Positions 25,798 through 32,110 of a DNA stretch of 32,110 nt are shown here, in pieces. Within the stretch, counting starts at the first letter, position 1; each line of letters starts with the position of its first letter. The stretch covers positions 1 to 32,110 of the forward strand of contig CANQCD010000012.1 of NCBI GenBank assembly GCA_947589455.1, written 5' to 3'. The translations under genes were made by a program, and so were the position numbers. This stretch comes from an uncultured Lachnospiraceae bacterium. GTDB taxonomy: Bacteria > Bacillota > Clostridia > Lachnospirales > Lachnospiraceae. The notes under the pieces were generated by a model. That model ran no database searches. It had not been told where the DNA came from and saw nothing but the letters and a program-made list of their open reading frames with translations.

Positions 25798-26448
25798 ATG
25801 AAAAAGGAAAATGTAATTGACGGATATTGGTTCAGCAGGCGCGCAGATTATGAGCGCGCCTTAAAAGAGCGCGAGACAGTTGCCTATCTCAGGGCAAATA
25901 CAGATATGTCGGATAACAGGGCGGTCTATAAGATTTATAAGACGTCAGTGGAAAAGAAATCGTTTCAGACAGTCTTCGGGCTTGCTTACCTGGGCGATTT
26001 GCGCGCGCAGCTGATCCGCTCCGGGACTGTGACGGAGGATATGCTCGAACCAATCCCGGCAAGCGCATTCGAGACGCCCGGTTCAGACGGAGCGCCAGGG
26101 ACAAAAAAAGCGCCAGAAGCAGGAAAAGCGTCTCCGGCGGCGGTGGAAACTGCCGATAAGCATATGGCGGAGAAATACAAAGAAGCGTATGAGAAGGCGA
26201 AAGCAGGCAGCACGGTGGAAACTGTCATGATCGCAGCGCTGGTCGTTTTGATCGTGGGGATGGTAATCTTTACATATCAGAGTAAGTATTCGGTTTTTAC
26301 TTATTTTACAGATTATAAAGAAAAAATGCGGGAGGAGTTAGTCGATGAGTATAAGCAGTGGGAGAATGAGCTGGAAGAGAAAGAAAAAGAGCTCGAACAG
26401 AAGCAGGAACAGAGCCAGCCGGAGCAGGGACAAGGCCGGCAAAAGTGA
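25798..26448 (+). CDS. Small membrane protein of unknown function with C-terminal coiled coil
   Basis: I do not recognise the family. The chosen ATG at 25798 (MKKENVIDGYWF) follows GAGGGAG; an in-frame ATG at 25786 is possible. The 216 residues comprise a conserved-looking soluble N-terminal part (about 1-80, with DGYWFSRRADYERALKERE and QTVFGLAYLGDLR), an Ala/Pro-rich linker (about 88-120), one membrane segment (about 140-160), and a very charged helical tail (about 173-208, EKEKELEQKQEQ) that should form a coiled coil and ends in Gln-rich sequence. It lies 58 bp upstream of the response-regulator gene in the same orientation, so it may be co-transcribed with the two-component system. A sensory or scaffolding part is possible but not shown. 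Confidence 0.65.
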   Translation: MKKENVIDGYWFSRRADYERALKERETVAYLRANTDMSDNRAVYKIYKTSVEKKSFQTVFGLAYLGDLRAQLIRSGTVTEDMLEPIPASAFETPGSDGAPGTKKAPEAGKASPAAVETADKHMAEKYKEAYEKAKAGSTVETVMIAALVVLIVGMVIFTYQSKYSVFTYFTDYKEKMREELVDEYKQWENELEEKEKELEQKQEQSQPEQGQGRQK

Positions 26449-26506
26449 GGAGCAGAGCCGGTAAAGGCAGAACCTGCCAGTGTGCAGAATGGAGGGAACA
26501 GGACGA

Positions 26507-27181
26507 ATGGACAACTTAAAGATTCTTGTAGTGGACGATGAACAGCGGATGAGGAAGCTTGTCCGAGATTTCCTGACCAAGAGGAACTTTGATGTGCTCG
26601 AGGCGGAGGATGGCGAACAGGCAACGCAGATATTTTATGAGAATAAGGACATTGCACTGATCATACTGGACGTGATGATGCCCAAGATGGACGGATGGGA
26701 GGTCTGCCGTGAAATCCGCCACTATTCGGAAGTCCCGATCATTATGCTGACGGCAAAGGGCGGCGAGCAGGATGAGCTGCTCGGGTTTGAACTCGGCGTA
26801 GATGAATATATTTCCAAGCCGTTCAGTCCGAAAATCCTGGTGGCGCGAGTTGAGGCAATCCTTCGCAGGACAAATTCCCTGGATGGAGAGGTAAAAGAAA
26901 TCGGCGGGATCGTGATCGACCAGTCGGCGCATGAGGTGACGATTGACGGCAGGCAGGTTGATTTAAGTTTCAAGGAATTTGAACTTTTGACGTATTTTGT
27001 GAATAACCAGGGGATCGCCCTTTCCAGGGAGCGGATTTTAAACAATGTGTGGAATTACGATTATTTTGGCGACGCCAGGACGATTGACACCCACGTAAAA
27101 AAACTTCGCAGCAAGATGGGGGAAAAGGGTTCGTACATTAAAACCATATGGGGAATGGGTTATAAATTTGATGTTTCATAA
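26507..27181 (+). CDS. OmpR/PhoB-family response regulator
   Basis: A 224-aa DNA-binding response regulator. The receiver domain (1-118) has the acidic pair D10/D11 (LVVDDEQRM), phospho-acceptor D55 (LIILDVMMPKMDG) and K in YISKPFSPK. The winged-helix output domain (about 130-224) has LSFKEFELLTYFV, RERILNNVWNYDY and the terminal IKTIWGMGYKFDVS typical of OmpR-type proteins. The ATG at 26507 is 11 nt after GGAGG; an upstream in-frame ATG at 26480 would add nine residues absent from the family. It is followed after 118 bp by its probable partner kinase. The last ten codons and stop recur just downstream (27249-27282). The controlled genes are unknown. Confidence 0.95.
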   Translation: MDNLKILVVDDEQRMRKLVRDFLTKRNFDVLEAEDGEQATQIFYENKDIALIILDVMMPKMDGWEVCREIRHYSEVPIIMLTAKGGEQDELLGFELGVDEYISKPFSPKILVARVEAILRRTNSLDGEVKEIGGIVIDQSAHEVTIDGRQVDLSFKEFELLTYFVNNQGIALSRERILNNVWNYDYFGDARTIDTHVKKLRSKMGEKGSYIKTIWGMGYKFDVS

Positions 27182-27286
27182 AAAAGGGCACCGCCTGCGC
27201 TGGTGCCATGCGTTCCACTACATTTTGAGCAATTTCCTATCCCATAAAATGGGGAATGGGCTATAAATTTGATATTTCATAAAAAG
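27148..27286 (+). repeat. Duplicated 3' end of the response-regulator gene flanking a 62-bp insert
   Basis: ATGGGGAATGGG...TTTCATAAAAAA at 27148-27186 recurs at 27249-27286, offset 101 bp, with two substitutions and one fewer A. The second copy still reads W-G-M-G-Y-K-F-D-I-S-stop. Between them lie a hairpin GGCACC/GGTGCC (27187-27207), possibly a terminator remnant, and ATTTCCTATCCCATAAAA (27232-27249). Confidence 0.85.
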
Positions 27287-27299
27287 GAAGGCGGCTGCT

Positions 27300-28910
27300 A
27301 TGGCGAAAGAAAAAAGCAAACGGGTCCACTCTGTCAAAATGCTACAGTCATTGCGGACAAAACTGATCGCGATCATGATCGTTGTGATGGCGATTGCTTT
27401 TTTTGCCTTTATCGTTGTGAATTATACGCTTCTCATGCCGTACTATGAGAACAGCAAGGCTTCCCTTCTCGTCACATCATTTGATGAGGCGGGAAAGATT
27501 TTGACGGCAGATAAAGATTACATTGAAGATTTGACGGAGCTTTCGGAGGAGAGCAAGCTGCGCCTTGAGATCATCAGGGAAAATAAAGCGGTCAACCTCT
27601 ATGTTTTTCGCGTTACCAACTTTGGGGGGACTGTTTTTTATCATTATGATTATCCGCAGATTGATGAGATGCAGAAAGAAATCCTTATGAACCTGACAGA
27701 TTTTTATCTGTATGGGCTGTCGGAGAACGGCCAGGGCAAGCAGCACCAGAAAAGACAGCTGGTGCGCGAGGAGGATTCTTACCATATATACAAGGTGTAT
27801 GATGAACGGATTGGTTCCAATTATCTGGAGTTGTTTGGGCAGGTGGACGCCGGAGCGTTTGTCTATTTGAGGACGAGCTATCAGAGCATGAATGAGAGCG
27901 TCGGCATATTCAATCAATTTATCGGATATGTGACGGTGGGCGTGGTATTGTTTGGCGTTGTGCTGATGGTACTGTTTGGCAACAGTTTTACCAAGCCGAT
28001 CCTGCAGATCACAGATATTGCCAAGAAAATGTCTGAGCTGGATTTTGACGTCAAATATCCTGTGACAACGCATGATGAGATCGGAGTGCTCGGCAGCAGT
28101 ATCAACATGCTTTCTGAAACGCTGGAAACTACGATTTCCGAATTAAAGACGGCAAATAATGAGCTGCAGAAAGATATTGAGCGCAAAACACAGATTGACG
28201 AGATGCGCAAAGATTTTTTGTCAAACGTATCCCATGAGCTAAAGACGCCGATTGCTCTGATCCAGGGATATGCGGAAGGGCTTCAGGAAAATATTGACGA
28301 GAGCAGCGAGAGCAGAGAATTTTACTGTGAAGTCATTATTGACGAGGCAAAAAAGATGAACCGGATGGTGCAGAAGCTTCTGACGCTGAACCAGATTGAA
28401 TTTGGGAACAACCAGGTCACAATGGAGCGGTTCGATCTCGTGTCGCTGATCGATAATATCATGCAGTCCTCCGGACTGCTCGCGCAGCAAAAGGAGGCGG
28501 AGCTTCTCTGGGATCAGGAATATGCGCCGGTTGACGTCTGGGCTGACGAATATATGGTAGAAGAGATTGTGACGAATTATATCAGCAATGCCATTCATCA
28601 TGTCGAAGGACAAAAAAAGATCATCGTGTCGCTCGAGAAAAAGGAAGAAACGCTCCCTGGCGGGACAGTGGGGAAAAAACTGGTGCGCATCAAGGTCTTT
28701 AATACAGGAAAGCAGATACCGGAAGAGGATTTAGACAAAGTCTGGATTAAATTTTATAAAGTGGATAAGGCGAGGACGAGAGCATATGGGGGAAGCGGCA
28801 TCGGGCTGTCCATTGTCAGGGCGATCGCAGAATCCATGAACCGGGAGTGCGGCGTAGAAAATAAGCCGGACGGCGTAGAATTTTGGTTTGAATTAGAGCG
28901 CGGGAGATAA
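27300..28910 (+). CDS. Membrane sensor histidine kinase (HAMP-HisKA-HATPase)
   Basis: The 536-aa protein has a membrane segment at about 22-45, an extracytoplasmic sensor region of about 160 residues, a second membrane segment at about 207-230, a HAMP linker (about 228-283), the HisKA dimerisation helix with phospho-acceptor H312 (FLSNVSHELKTPIALIQGY), and a HATPase_c domain with N-box NYISNAIHHV and G-box YGGSGIGLSIVRAIAESM. It should phosphorylate the response regulator encoded upstream. The ATG follows AAGGAAGG. The sensor region is not recognised, so the signal is unknown; adjacency to a lipoprotein and a foldase would fit an envelope signal. Its last eight codons (WFELERGR) and stop are duplicated directly downstream. 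Confidence 0.95.
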   Translation: MAKEKSKRVHSVKMLQSLRTKLIAIMIVVMAIAFFAFIVVNYTLLMPYYENSKASLLVTSFDEAGKILTADKDYIEDLTELSEESKLRLEIIRENKAVNLYVFRVTNFGGTVFYHYDYPQIDEMQKEILMNLTDFYLYGLSENGQGKQHQKRQLVREEDSYHIYKVYDERIGSNYLELFGQVDAGAFVYLRTSYQSMNESVGIFNQFIGYVTVGVVLFGVVLMVLFGNSFTKPILQITDIAKKMSELDFDVKYPVTTHDEIGVLGSSINMLSETLETTISELKTANNELQKDIERKTQIDEMRKDFLSNVSHELKTPIALIQGYAEGLQENIDESSESREFYCEVIIDEAKKMNRMVQKLLTLNQIEFGNNQVTMERFDLVSLIDNIMQSSGLLAQQKEAELLWDQEYAPVDVWADEYMVEEIVTNYISNAIHHVEGQKKIIVSLEKKEETLPGGTVGKKLVRIKVFNTGKQIPEEDLDKVWIKFYKVDKARTRAYGGSGIGLSIVRAIAESMNRECGVENKPDGVEFWFELERGR

Positions 28911-29006
28911 TTTTCTGAAATAGATTGACGATATAGCAAAATTATGGTTTGAATTAGAGCGTGGGAGATGATTCCCTTAAATAGATTGACGATATAGCAA
29001 AAATTA
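28884..29006 (+). repeat. 61-bp tandem duplication of the kinase 3' end plus promoter region
   Basis: 28884-28944 and 28945-29006 are two copies of a 61-bp unit with about eight differences and one extra A. Each carries TGGTTTGAATTAGAGCG, a stop codon (TAA, then TGA) and TTGACGATATAGCAAAA. In the coding part the change (CGC to CGT) is silent. Confidence 0.9.
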
Positions 29007-29015
29007 TGGTAAAAT
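28986..29015 (+). promoter_or_regulatory. Promoter of the lipoprotein gene
   Basis: TTGACG (28986-28991), an 18-bp spacer and TAAAAT (29010-29015). A second TTGACG lies 60 bp upstream (28926-28931) in the duplicated copy, with a weaker -10. An 8-bp hairpin TGAAATTC/GAATTTCA (29029-29050) then directly precedes the GGGAGG ribosome binding site. Confidence 0.65.
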
Positions 29016-29063
29016 ACGATTATGAGACTGAAATTCATTAAGGAATTTCACGGGAGGTAGCGA

Positions 29064-29810
29064 ATGAGAAAAAAAAGATGTGTATTGGCATTCGTCATGG
29101 TCTTAGCGTTGACCGGCTGCGGCCCTGATGTACCGGATCTGTCAAAGCTGGATAATGATATGACAGGGCAGTATATGGCCGACGCCTTGCTGGCACATGA
29201 TAAAAACTACAATGATTCGTTAGAGTATGATCACTCTGTTTTGGAGCCTACGCCGGAGCCGACGAAGAAACCGGCGGCAAAGAAACCAGAGACTTCCGAA
29301 AGTCCGGGAACTTCGGAAAGCCAGGGCGCTTCCGCAGGAAGCTCTGGAACATCATCAGAAGGCGGCGGGGCGACTGCTTCTGGACAGGGCGGCGAAGCGG
29401 CGCAGCAGGTGTCTTTGTCCGATCTCTTTGGCATTCCCGACGTCAATGTAAAGCCTGTTACCTATCGCGTGAAAAAGTCATACGGCACGGCCGCCGTATC
29501 GCATACGGCAGGCGACGGGAAAAAGCTTGTGGTAGTAGAGTTTCGGGTTTCTAATAACAGCCCGGCGGGAAAGAACGTAAACCTTATGAAACAGGATGTG
29601 AACGCTGAACTGGTCGTAGATGGGCAGAGCATGGGGAAGGCAATCCCGTCTATTATTGGAAACGACTTGAAATTTTTTAAACAGAGGATGAGTGCGGGGC
29701 AGAAAAAACAAGGGATTCTCCTCTTTGAAGTGGACGATTCCCTGAAAGTAAACAATGTACAGGTCAATTTCACAAAGGGGCAGAGCGCTGCGTCTGTATC
29801 TGTAAAATAA
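29064..29810 (+). CDS. Lipoprotein with DUF4352-like C-terminal domain
   Basis: A 248-aa exported lipoprotein. The signal peptide ends in the lipobox L-T-G-C with the lipidated Cys at 19 (VLALTGCGPDV). A Pro/Thr/Ser/Gly-rich spacer covers about 68-115. The C-terminal 120 residues form a beta-rich domain with KKLVVVEFRVSNNSP, KQDVNAELVVDG and QGILLFEVDDSL, the usual pattern of DUF4352-type immunoglobulin-like domains found in Gram-positive lipoproteins. The ATG follows GGGAGG (29052-29057). It has its own promoter 49 bp upstream and ends before a terminator, so it is probably a separate unit next to the two-component system. It also ends in VSVK, a coincidence of uncertain meaning with the surface proteins. 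Confidence 0.85.
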   Translation: MRKKRCVLAFVMVLALTGCGPDVPDLSKLDNDMTGQYMADALLAHDKNYNDSLEYDHSVLEPTPEPTKKPAAKKPETSESPGTSESQGASAGSSGTSSEGGGATASGQGGEAAQQVSLSDLFGIPDVNVKPVTYRVKKSYGTAAVSHTAGDGKKLVVVEFRVSNNSPAGKNVNLMKQDVNAELVVDGQSMGKAIPSIIGNDLKFFKQRMSAGQKKQGILLFEVDDSLKVNNVQVNFTKGQSAASVSVK

Positions 29811-29843
29811 TGGGGAGCCGGCAGATTCGAGCGAAGAGACGTC

Positions 29844-29892
29844 GCATTTCATAGGAGATTGCAAGTTCTCCTAAAAGAGGAATTTGAAATGC
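29844..29892 (+). other. Nested RNA hairpin downstream of the lipoprotein gene
   Basis: GCATTTCA (29844-29851) pairs with TGAAATGC (29885-29892), and inside it TAGGAGA (29852-29858) pairs with TCTCCTA (29867-29873), with an 11-nt bulge AAAGAGGAATT on one side. It stands between the lipoprotein stop and the terminator. Confidence 0.5.
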
Positions 29893-29902
29893 AGTGGAGT
29901 AC

Positions 29903-29932
29903 AAGGGCGTCAACGCAGGTTTTGCCCTTTTT
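29903..29932 (+). terminator. Lipoprotein gene terminator
   Basis: AAGGGC (29903-29908) pairs with GCCCTT (29924-29929), followed by TTTTT. Confidence 0.7.
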
Positions 29933-30010
29933 ATGGACATTTGGGATGTCTTGTCCAAAGGCCGGGAGTAAAAACGGAAAAATATATCTGTCAGAAAAGC
30001 GGTTGTTGAG

Positions 30011-30039
30011 TTGTTTTTTGTTGTCGCATGTTCTATAAT
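30011..30039 (+). promoter_or_regulatory. cheV promoter
   Basis: TTGTTT (30011-30016), a 17-bp spacer and a perfect TATAAT (30034-30039), 48 bp before the cheV ATG. No motility sigma-D promoter was seen. Confidence 0.65.
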
Positions 30040-30087
30040 ATAAAAAGAATTTGCAGCCCGGCTGACGGAAATAATGGAGGGATAAAG

Positions 30088-31005
30088 ATGGAGACAGGAA
30101 TTTTATTAGAGAGCGGAACGAATGAGCTGGAGATACTGGAGTTTAAGATTGGTAAGAATTTCTATGGCATTAACGTTGCCAAGATTCGTGAGATTTTAAG
30201 CTATCAGGTGCCGACTCCGGTTCCGAACGCAGACCCGAGGATTGAGGGGATTTTTATGCCGCGCGAGGAGATCATCTCGGTGATCGATCTGGCAGAATGC
30301 CTGAATATGAAACATCAGGAAGACACGAAAAACGATATGTATATCGTGACGAACTTTAACCAGTTAAACGCCGCATTTCATGTAAATGCGGTTATGGGAA
30401 TCCACAGAGTATCATGGAGCTCCATTATTAAACCGGACTCGACGGTCAATGCGGCAGGGGCGGGGATGGCAACAGGAATTGTGCGAATTGACGGAAAATT
30501 GATCATCATCCTTGACTTTGAGAAGATTGTATCAGAGATCAATCCGGAAACCGGCTTAAAGGTTTCTGATGTGGAGCACATGCGCGGCAGGGTGAGAAAT
30601 GAATCGCCAATCCTTATCGCAGAAGATTCCGCATTGTTGAGTAAAATGATCGTAAACTGCCTGGAGCAGGCGGGCTATACAAATATCACAACGACAGACA
30701 ATGGGCAGGAGTGCTGGAACAAGCTGAAATCATACCAGAAAGCCGGAAATGTGGACGATAAAGTGGCGTGCGTCATTACGGATATTGAGATGCCGCAGAT
30801 GGATGGACATCGTCTGACGAAGCTGATCAAGACAGATGAAGACCTGGCTCATATTCCGGTTGTGATTTTCTCTTCTCTGGTAAATGATGAGATGCGGAGA
30901 AAGGGAGAACAGCTTGGGGCGAACGCACAGCTGTCCAAACCGGAGATCGGTCAGCTGGTAGAGGCGATCGACGATTTGCTGCAGACGCAGCCCGCGGCAG
31001 AGTAG
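30088..31005 (+). CDS. cheV: Chemotaxis adaptor CheV (CheW domain plus receiver)
   Basis: CheV couples chemoreceptors to the CheA kinase and is itself a phosphorylatable adaptor used in adaptation. The 305-aa protein has an N-terminal CheW-like domain (about 15-155: EILEFKIGKNFYGINVAKIREI; FMPREEIISVIDLAECL; KLIIILDFEKI) and a C-terminal receiver (about 172-300) with E179/D180 (LIAEDSALL), phospho-acceptor D232 (CVITDIEMPQMDG) and the Lys in QLSKPEIG. The start at 30088 follows GGAGG (30076-30080); an upstream in-frame ATG at 30028 has no ribosome binding site and lies within the promoter. Presence of CheV implies chemotaxis or a chemotaxis-like signalling array in this organism; no other che or fla genes are in the window. 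Confidence 0.95.
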   Translation: METGILLESGTNELEILEFKIGKNFYGINVAKIREILSYQVPTPVPNADPRIEGIFMPREEIISVIDLAECLNMKHQEDTKNDMYIVTNFNQLNAAFHVNAVMGIHRVSWSSIIKPDSTVNAAGAGMATGIVRIDGKLIIILDFEKIVSEINPETGLKVSDVEHMRGRVRNESPILIAEDSALLSKMIVNCLEQAGYTNITTTDNGQECWNKLKSYQKAGNVDDKVACVITDIEMPQMDGHRLTKLIKTDEDLAHIPVVIFSSLVNDEMRRKGEQLGANAQLSKPEIGQLVEAIDDLLQTQPAAE

Positions 31006-31101
31006 ATGGCTGGATGGGAACCTGCCAGAGACAGCGGGCGTCCCTCGTCAGTCTGAGACGATGTATGCTGCAAGCCGGCGCATTGTTAAGGAGATTTTAA
31101 A

Positions 31102-32110
31102 TTGAGTGAAGAGATAAATTTAGAAGAAGAGGACGCAAAGCTTGAAAGTGAATTGTCGGATTTAGAAAGTTTTGTGGATTTATCAGATTTAGGTGATCTG
31201 GATAATATCAGTAATATGGAATTGTTCGGGGAGCTGGGAGATATTGATGATTTGGGCAATTTGCCCGATCTGACAGCTTCGCTGCATCTGTTGTCCGGAG
31301 AAGACGGTGAATCGCCGGAAGCAGCCGCACCGGTGTCAGATATGGCAGGAGCGGATTTGCCGGAAGCAGCCGCATCAGCGTCAGATATGGCAGGAGCGGA
31401 TTTGCCGGAAGCAGCCGCGCCGGCGTCAGACATGGCAGGAGCGGATTTGCCAGAACCGGACGCGCCGTTTCTCGATGGATTCCCTGATTTGGACGACATT
31501 GCAGGGCTGATGGGGGGAAGCGATCCTTCCGGGACGGAAATACCGGCTGTGGAAGACGCAGATACCGGCAAGTTGCCGGATTTAAGCGATATCGCAGATA
31601 TCGGCGATCTATCAGATATCGGGAATATTGCGGATGCGAGTGAATTGTCAGATATCAACGATCTGCCTGATCTGCCCGATTTGGCGGATTTGACAGATTT
31701 GCCTGGCATAGTGGATGAGGAAGAGGACGATTTAGCGTCTTTAGATAAAATGCTGGATATGCGTTCGGTAATGCCTTCGGAGGAAAACGATCTTGCCGAG
31801 GCGATGAATGCGGTTTCAAATGATACGCTGGGGCAGATGTTTGACGGCGTAGAGGATGAAGAGGCCATCCGGAAAATGAGAGAAGAGATGTTTGCCGATT
31901 CCGACGAAGATTCCGCAGAAAAAAGCCCGGATGATATATTGGGCGGTTTGGATTTAAACGCTCTGGGACAGGAAGAGGTACCGGGGGAGAGCAGTGAAGC
32001 CGGAACAGAAGGAATGGGACTGGACGCGTTAGGCGAGACCGGGCTGGAAGGAATCAATCTGGACGGACTGGATGCGCTGGGAGGAATGGGAGCGGAACCG
32101 CCCACTTCTG
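31102..32110 (+). CDS. Highly acidic Asp/Leu-rich repeat protein, 3'-truncated by the window
   Basis: An uninterrupted plus-strand frame starts at TTG 31102, 8 nt after AAGGAGA (31088-31094), and runs off the end (336 codons seen). It begins SEEINLEEEDAKLESELSDL. It is extremely acidic, with almost no Lys or Arg. It consists of DL/DI-rich segments (DLSDIADIGDLSDI; DLPDLPDLADLTDL), a three-fold 15-residue repeat (AAAPVSDMAGADLPE; 31321-31455) and later LDLNALG/LDGLDALGG motifs. No signal peptide or membrane segment is visible at the start. I do not recognise the family. It follows cheV by 96 bp and is probably co-transcribed, which hints at a role linked to chemotaxis arrays or motility, but this is inference only. 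The minus-strand open frame over the same region is its shadow. Confidence 0.75.
   Translation, partial: MSEEINLEEEDAKLESELSDLESFVDLSDLGDLDNISNMELFGELGDIDDLGNLPDLTASLHLLSGEDGESPEAAAPVSDMAGADLPEAAASASDMAGADLPEAAAPASDMAGADLPEPDAPFLDGFPDLDDIAGLMGGSDPSGTEIPAVEDADTGKLPDLSDIADIGDLSDIGNIADASELSDINDLPDLPDLADLTDLPGIVDEEEDDLASLDKMLDMRSVMPSEENDLAEAMNAVSNDTLGQMFDGVEDEEAIRKMREEMFADSDEDSAEKSPDDILGGLDLNALGQEEVPGESSEAGTEGMGLDALGETGLEGINLDGLDALGGMGAEPPTS
31321..31455 (+). repeat. 45-bp coding tandem repeat, three units
   Basis: Units begin at 31321, 31366 and 31411 with GCAGCCGCRCC and encode the 15-residue repeat of the acidic protein. They are nearly identical, so length variation among strains is likely. 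Confidence 0.9.

Noticed and set aside
31086-32105. A long open frame (339 codons) on the minus strand, rich in Ser/Pro/Ala
   Set aside because: It is the antisense shadow of the acidic DL-repeat gene, whose plus-strand frame has a proper ribosome binding site and continues beyond the window. Low-complexity GAT/TTA codons leave the opposite strand open.

Overview
The window looks like a chromosomal segment of a spore-forming, probably gut-dwelling member of the Lachnospiraceae (Clostridia). The clues are the recN-spoIVB-spo0A sporulation cluster, strong GGAGG ribosome binding sites, a clostridial-type NADP/NAD hexameric glutamate dehydrogenase, a CheV chemotaxis adaptor, DUF6273/BspA/Big_2 surface proteins and a secreted GH5 glucanase. 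No species can be named from the sequence alone.

Layout. 1-1472: 3' end of a secreted bacterial-Ig (Big_2) protein, sitting where many Firmicutes carry argR. 1522-5928: recN, spoIVB and spo0A, with two AT-rich hairpins before spoIVB and a large GC-rich composite palindrome between spoIVB and spo0A, followed by a perfect 0A box and the spo0A promoter. 6152-7768: glycogen synthase glgA behind a structured 150-nt leader. 7870-8024: a complete tRNA-Thr(CGU) transcription unit. 8070-8801: a putative zinc-dependent phospholipase C-like protein, convergent with gdhA (8996-10348, minus), which has its own promoter overlapped by a palindromic operator candidate.

10349-24320 is the accessory part. It starts with a MITE-like inverted repeat, a transposase/nuclease remnant and a candidate small RNA. 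Then comes what I consider the most important feature: a tyrosine recombinase (11775-12635) whose last codons lie inside one of two 29-bp inverted repeats (12624-12652 and 12805-12833). These enclose a 152-bp segment carrying an excellent sigma-A promoter (TTGAAA, 17 bp, TATAAT). As sequenced, the promoter points left, toward the recombinase. If inverted it would point right, into a 0.6-kb structured leader and three consecutive large secreted proteins: an 862-aa LRR/helical-repeat protein, a 989-aa GH5 glucanase with Big_2 domains, and a 1472-aa double-DUF6273/LRR protein. The first clear intrinsic terminator lies after the third gene. I read this as a phase-variable ('inverton') surface and glycan-degradation operon captured in the OFF state. 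Several repeats in the cluster (18-bp, 44-bp, 60-bp and 84-bp units) add further potential for variation.

24515-32110: a membrane-anchored trigger-factor/FKBP-like foldase, a small membrane protein of unknown function, an OmpR-type response regulator and its histidine kinase, a DUF4352-like lipoprotein, cheV, and the start of a very acidic Asp/Leu-rich repeat protein that runs off the window. The 3' ends of both the response regulator and the kinase are duplicated just downstream of the genes, with the duplicated codons largely conserved.
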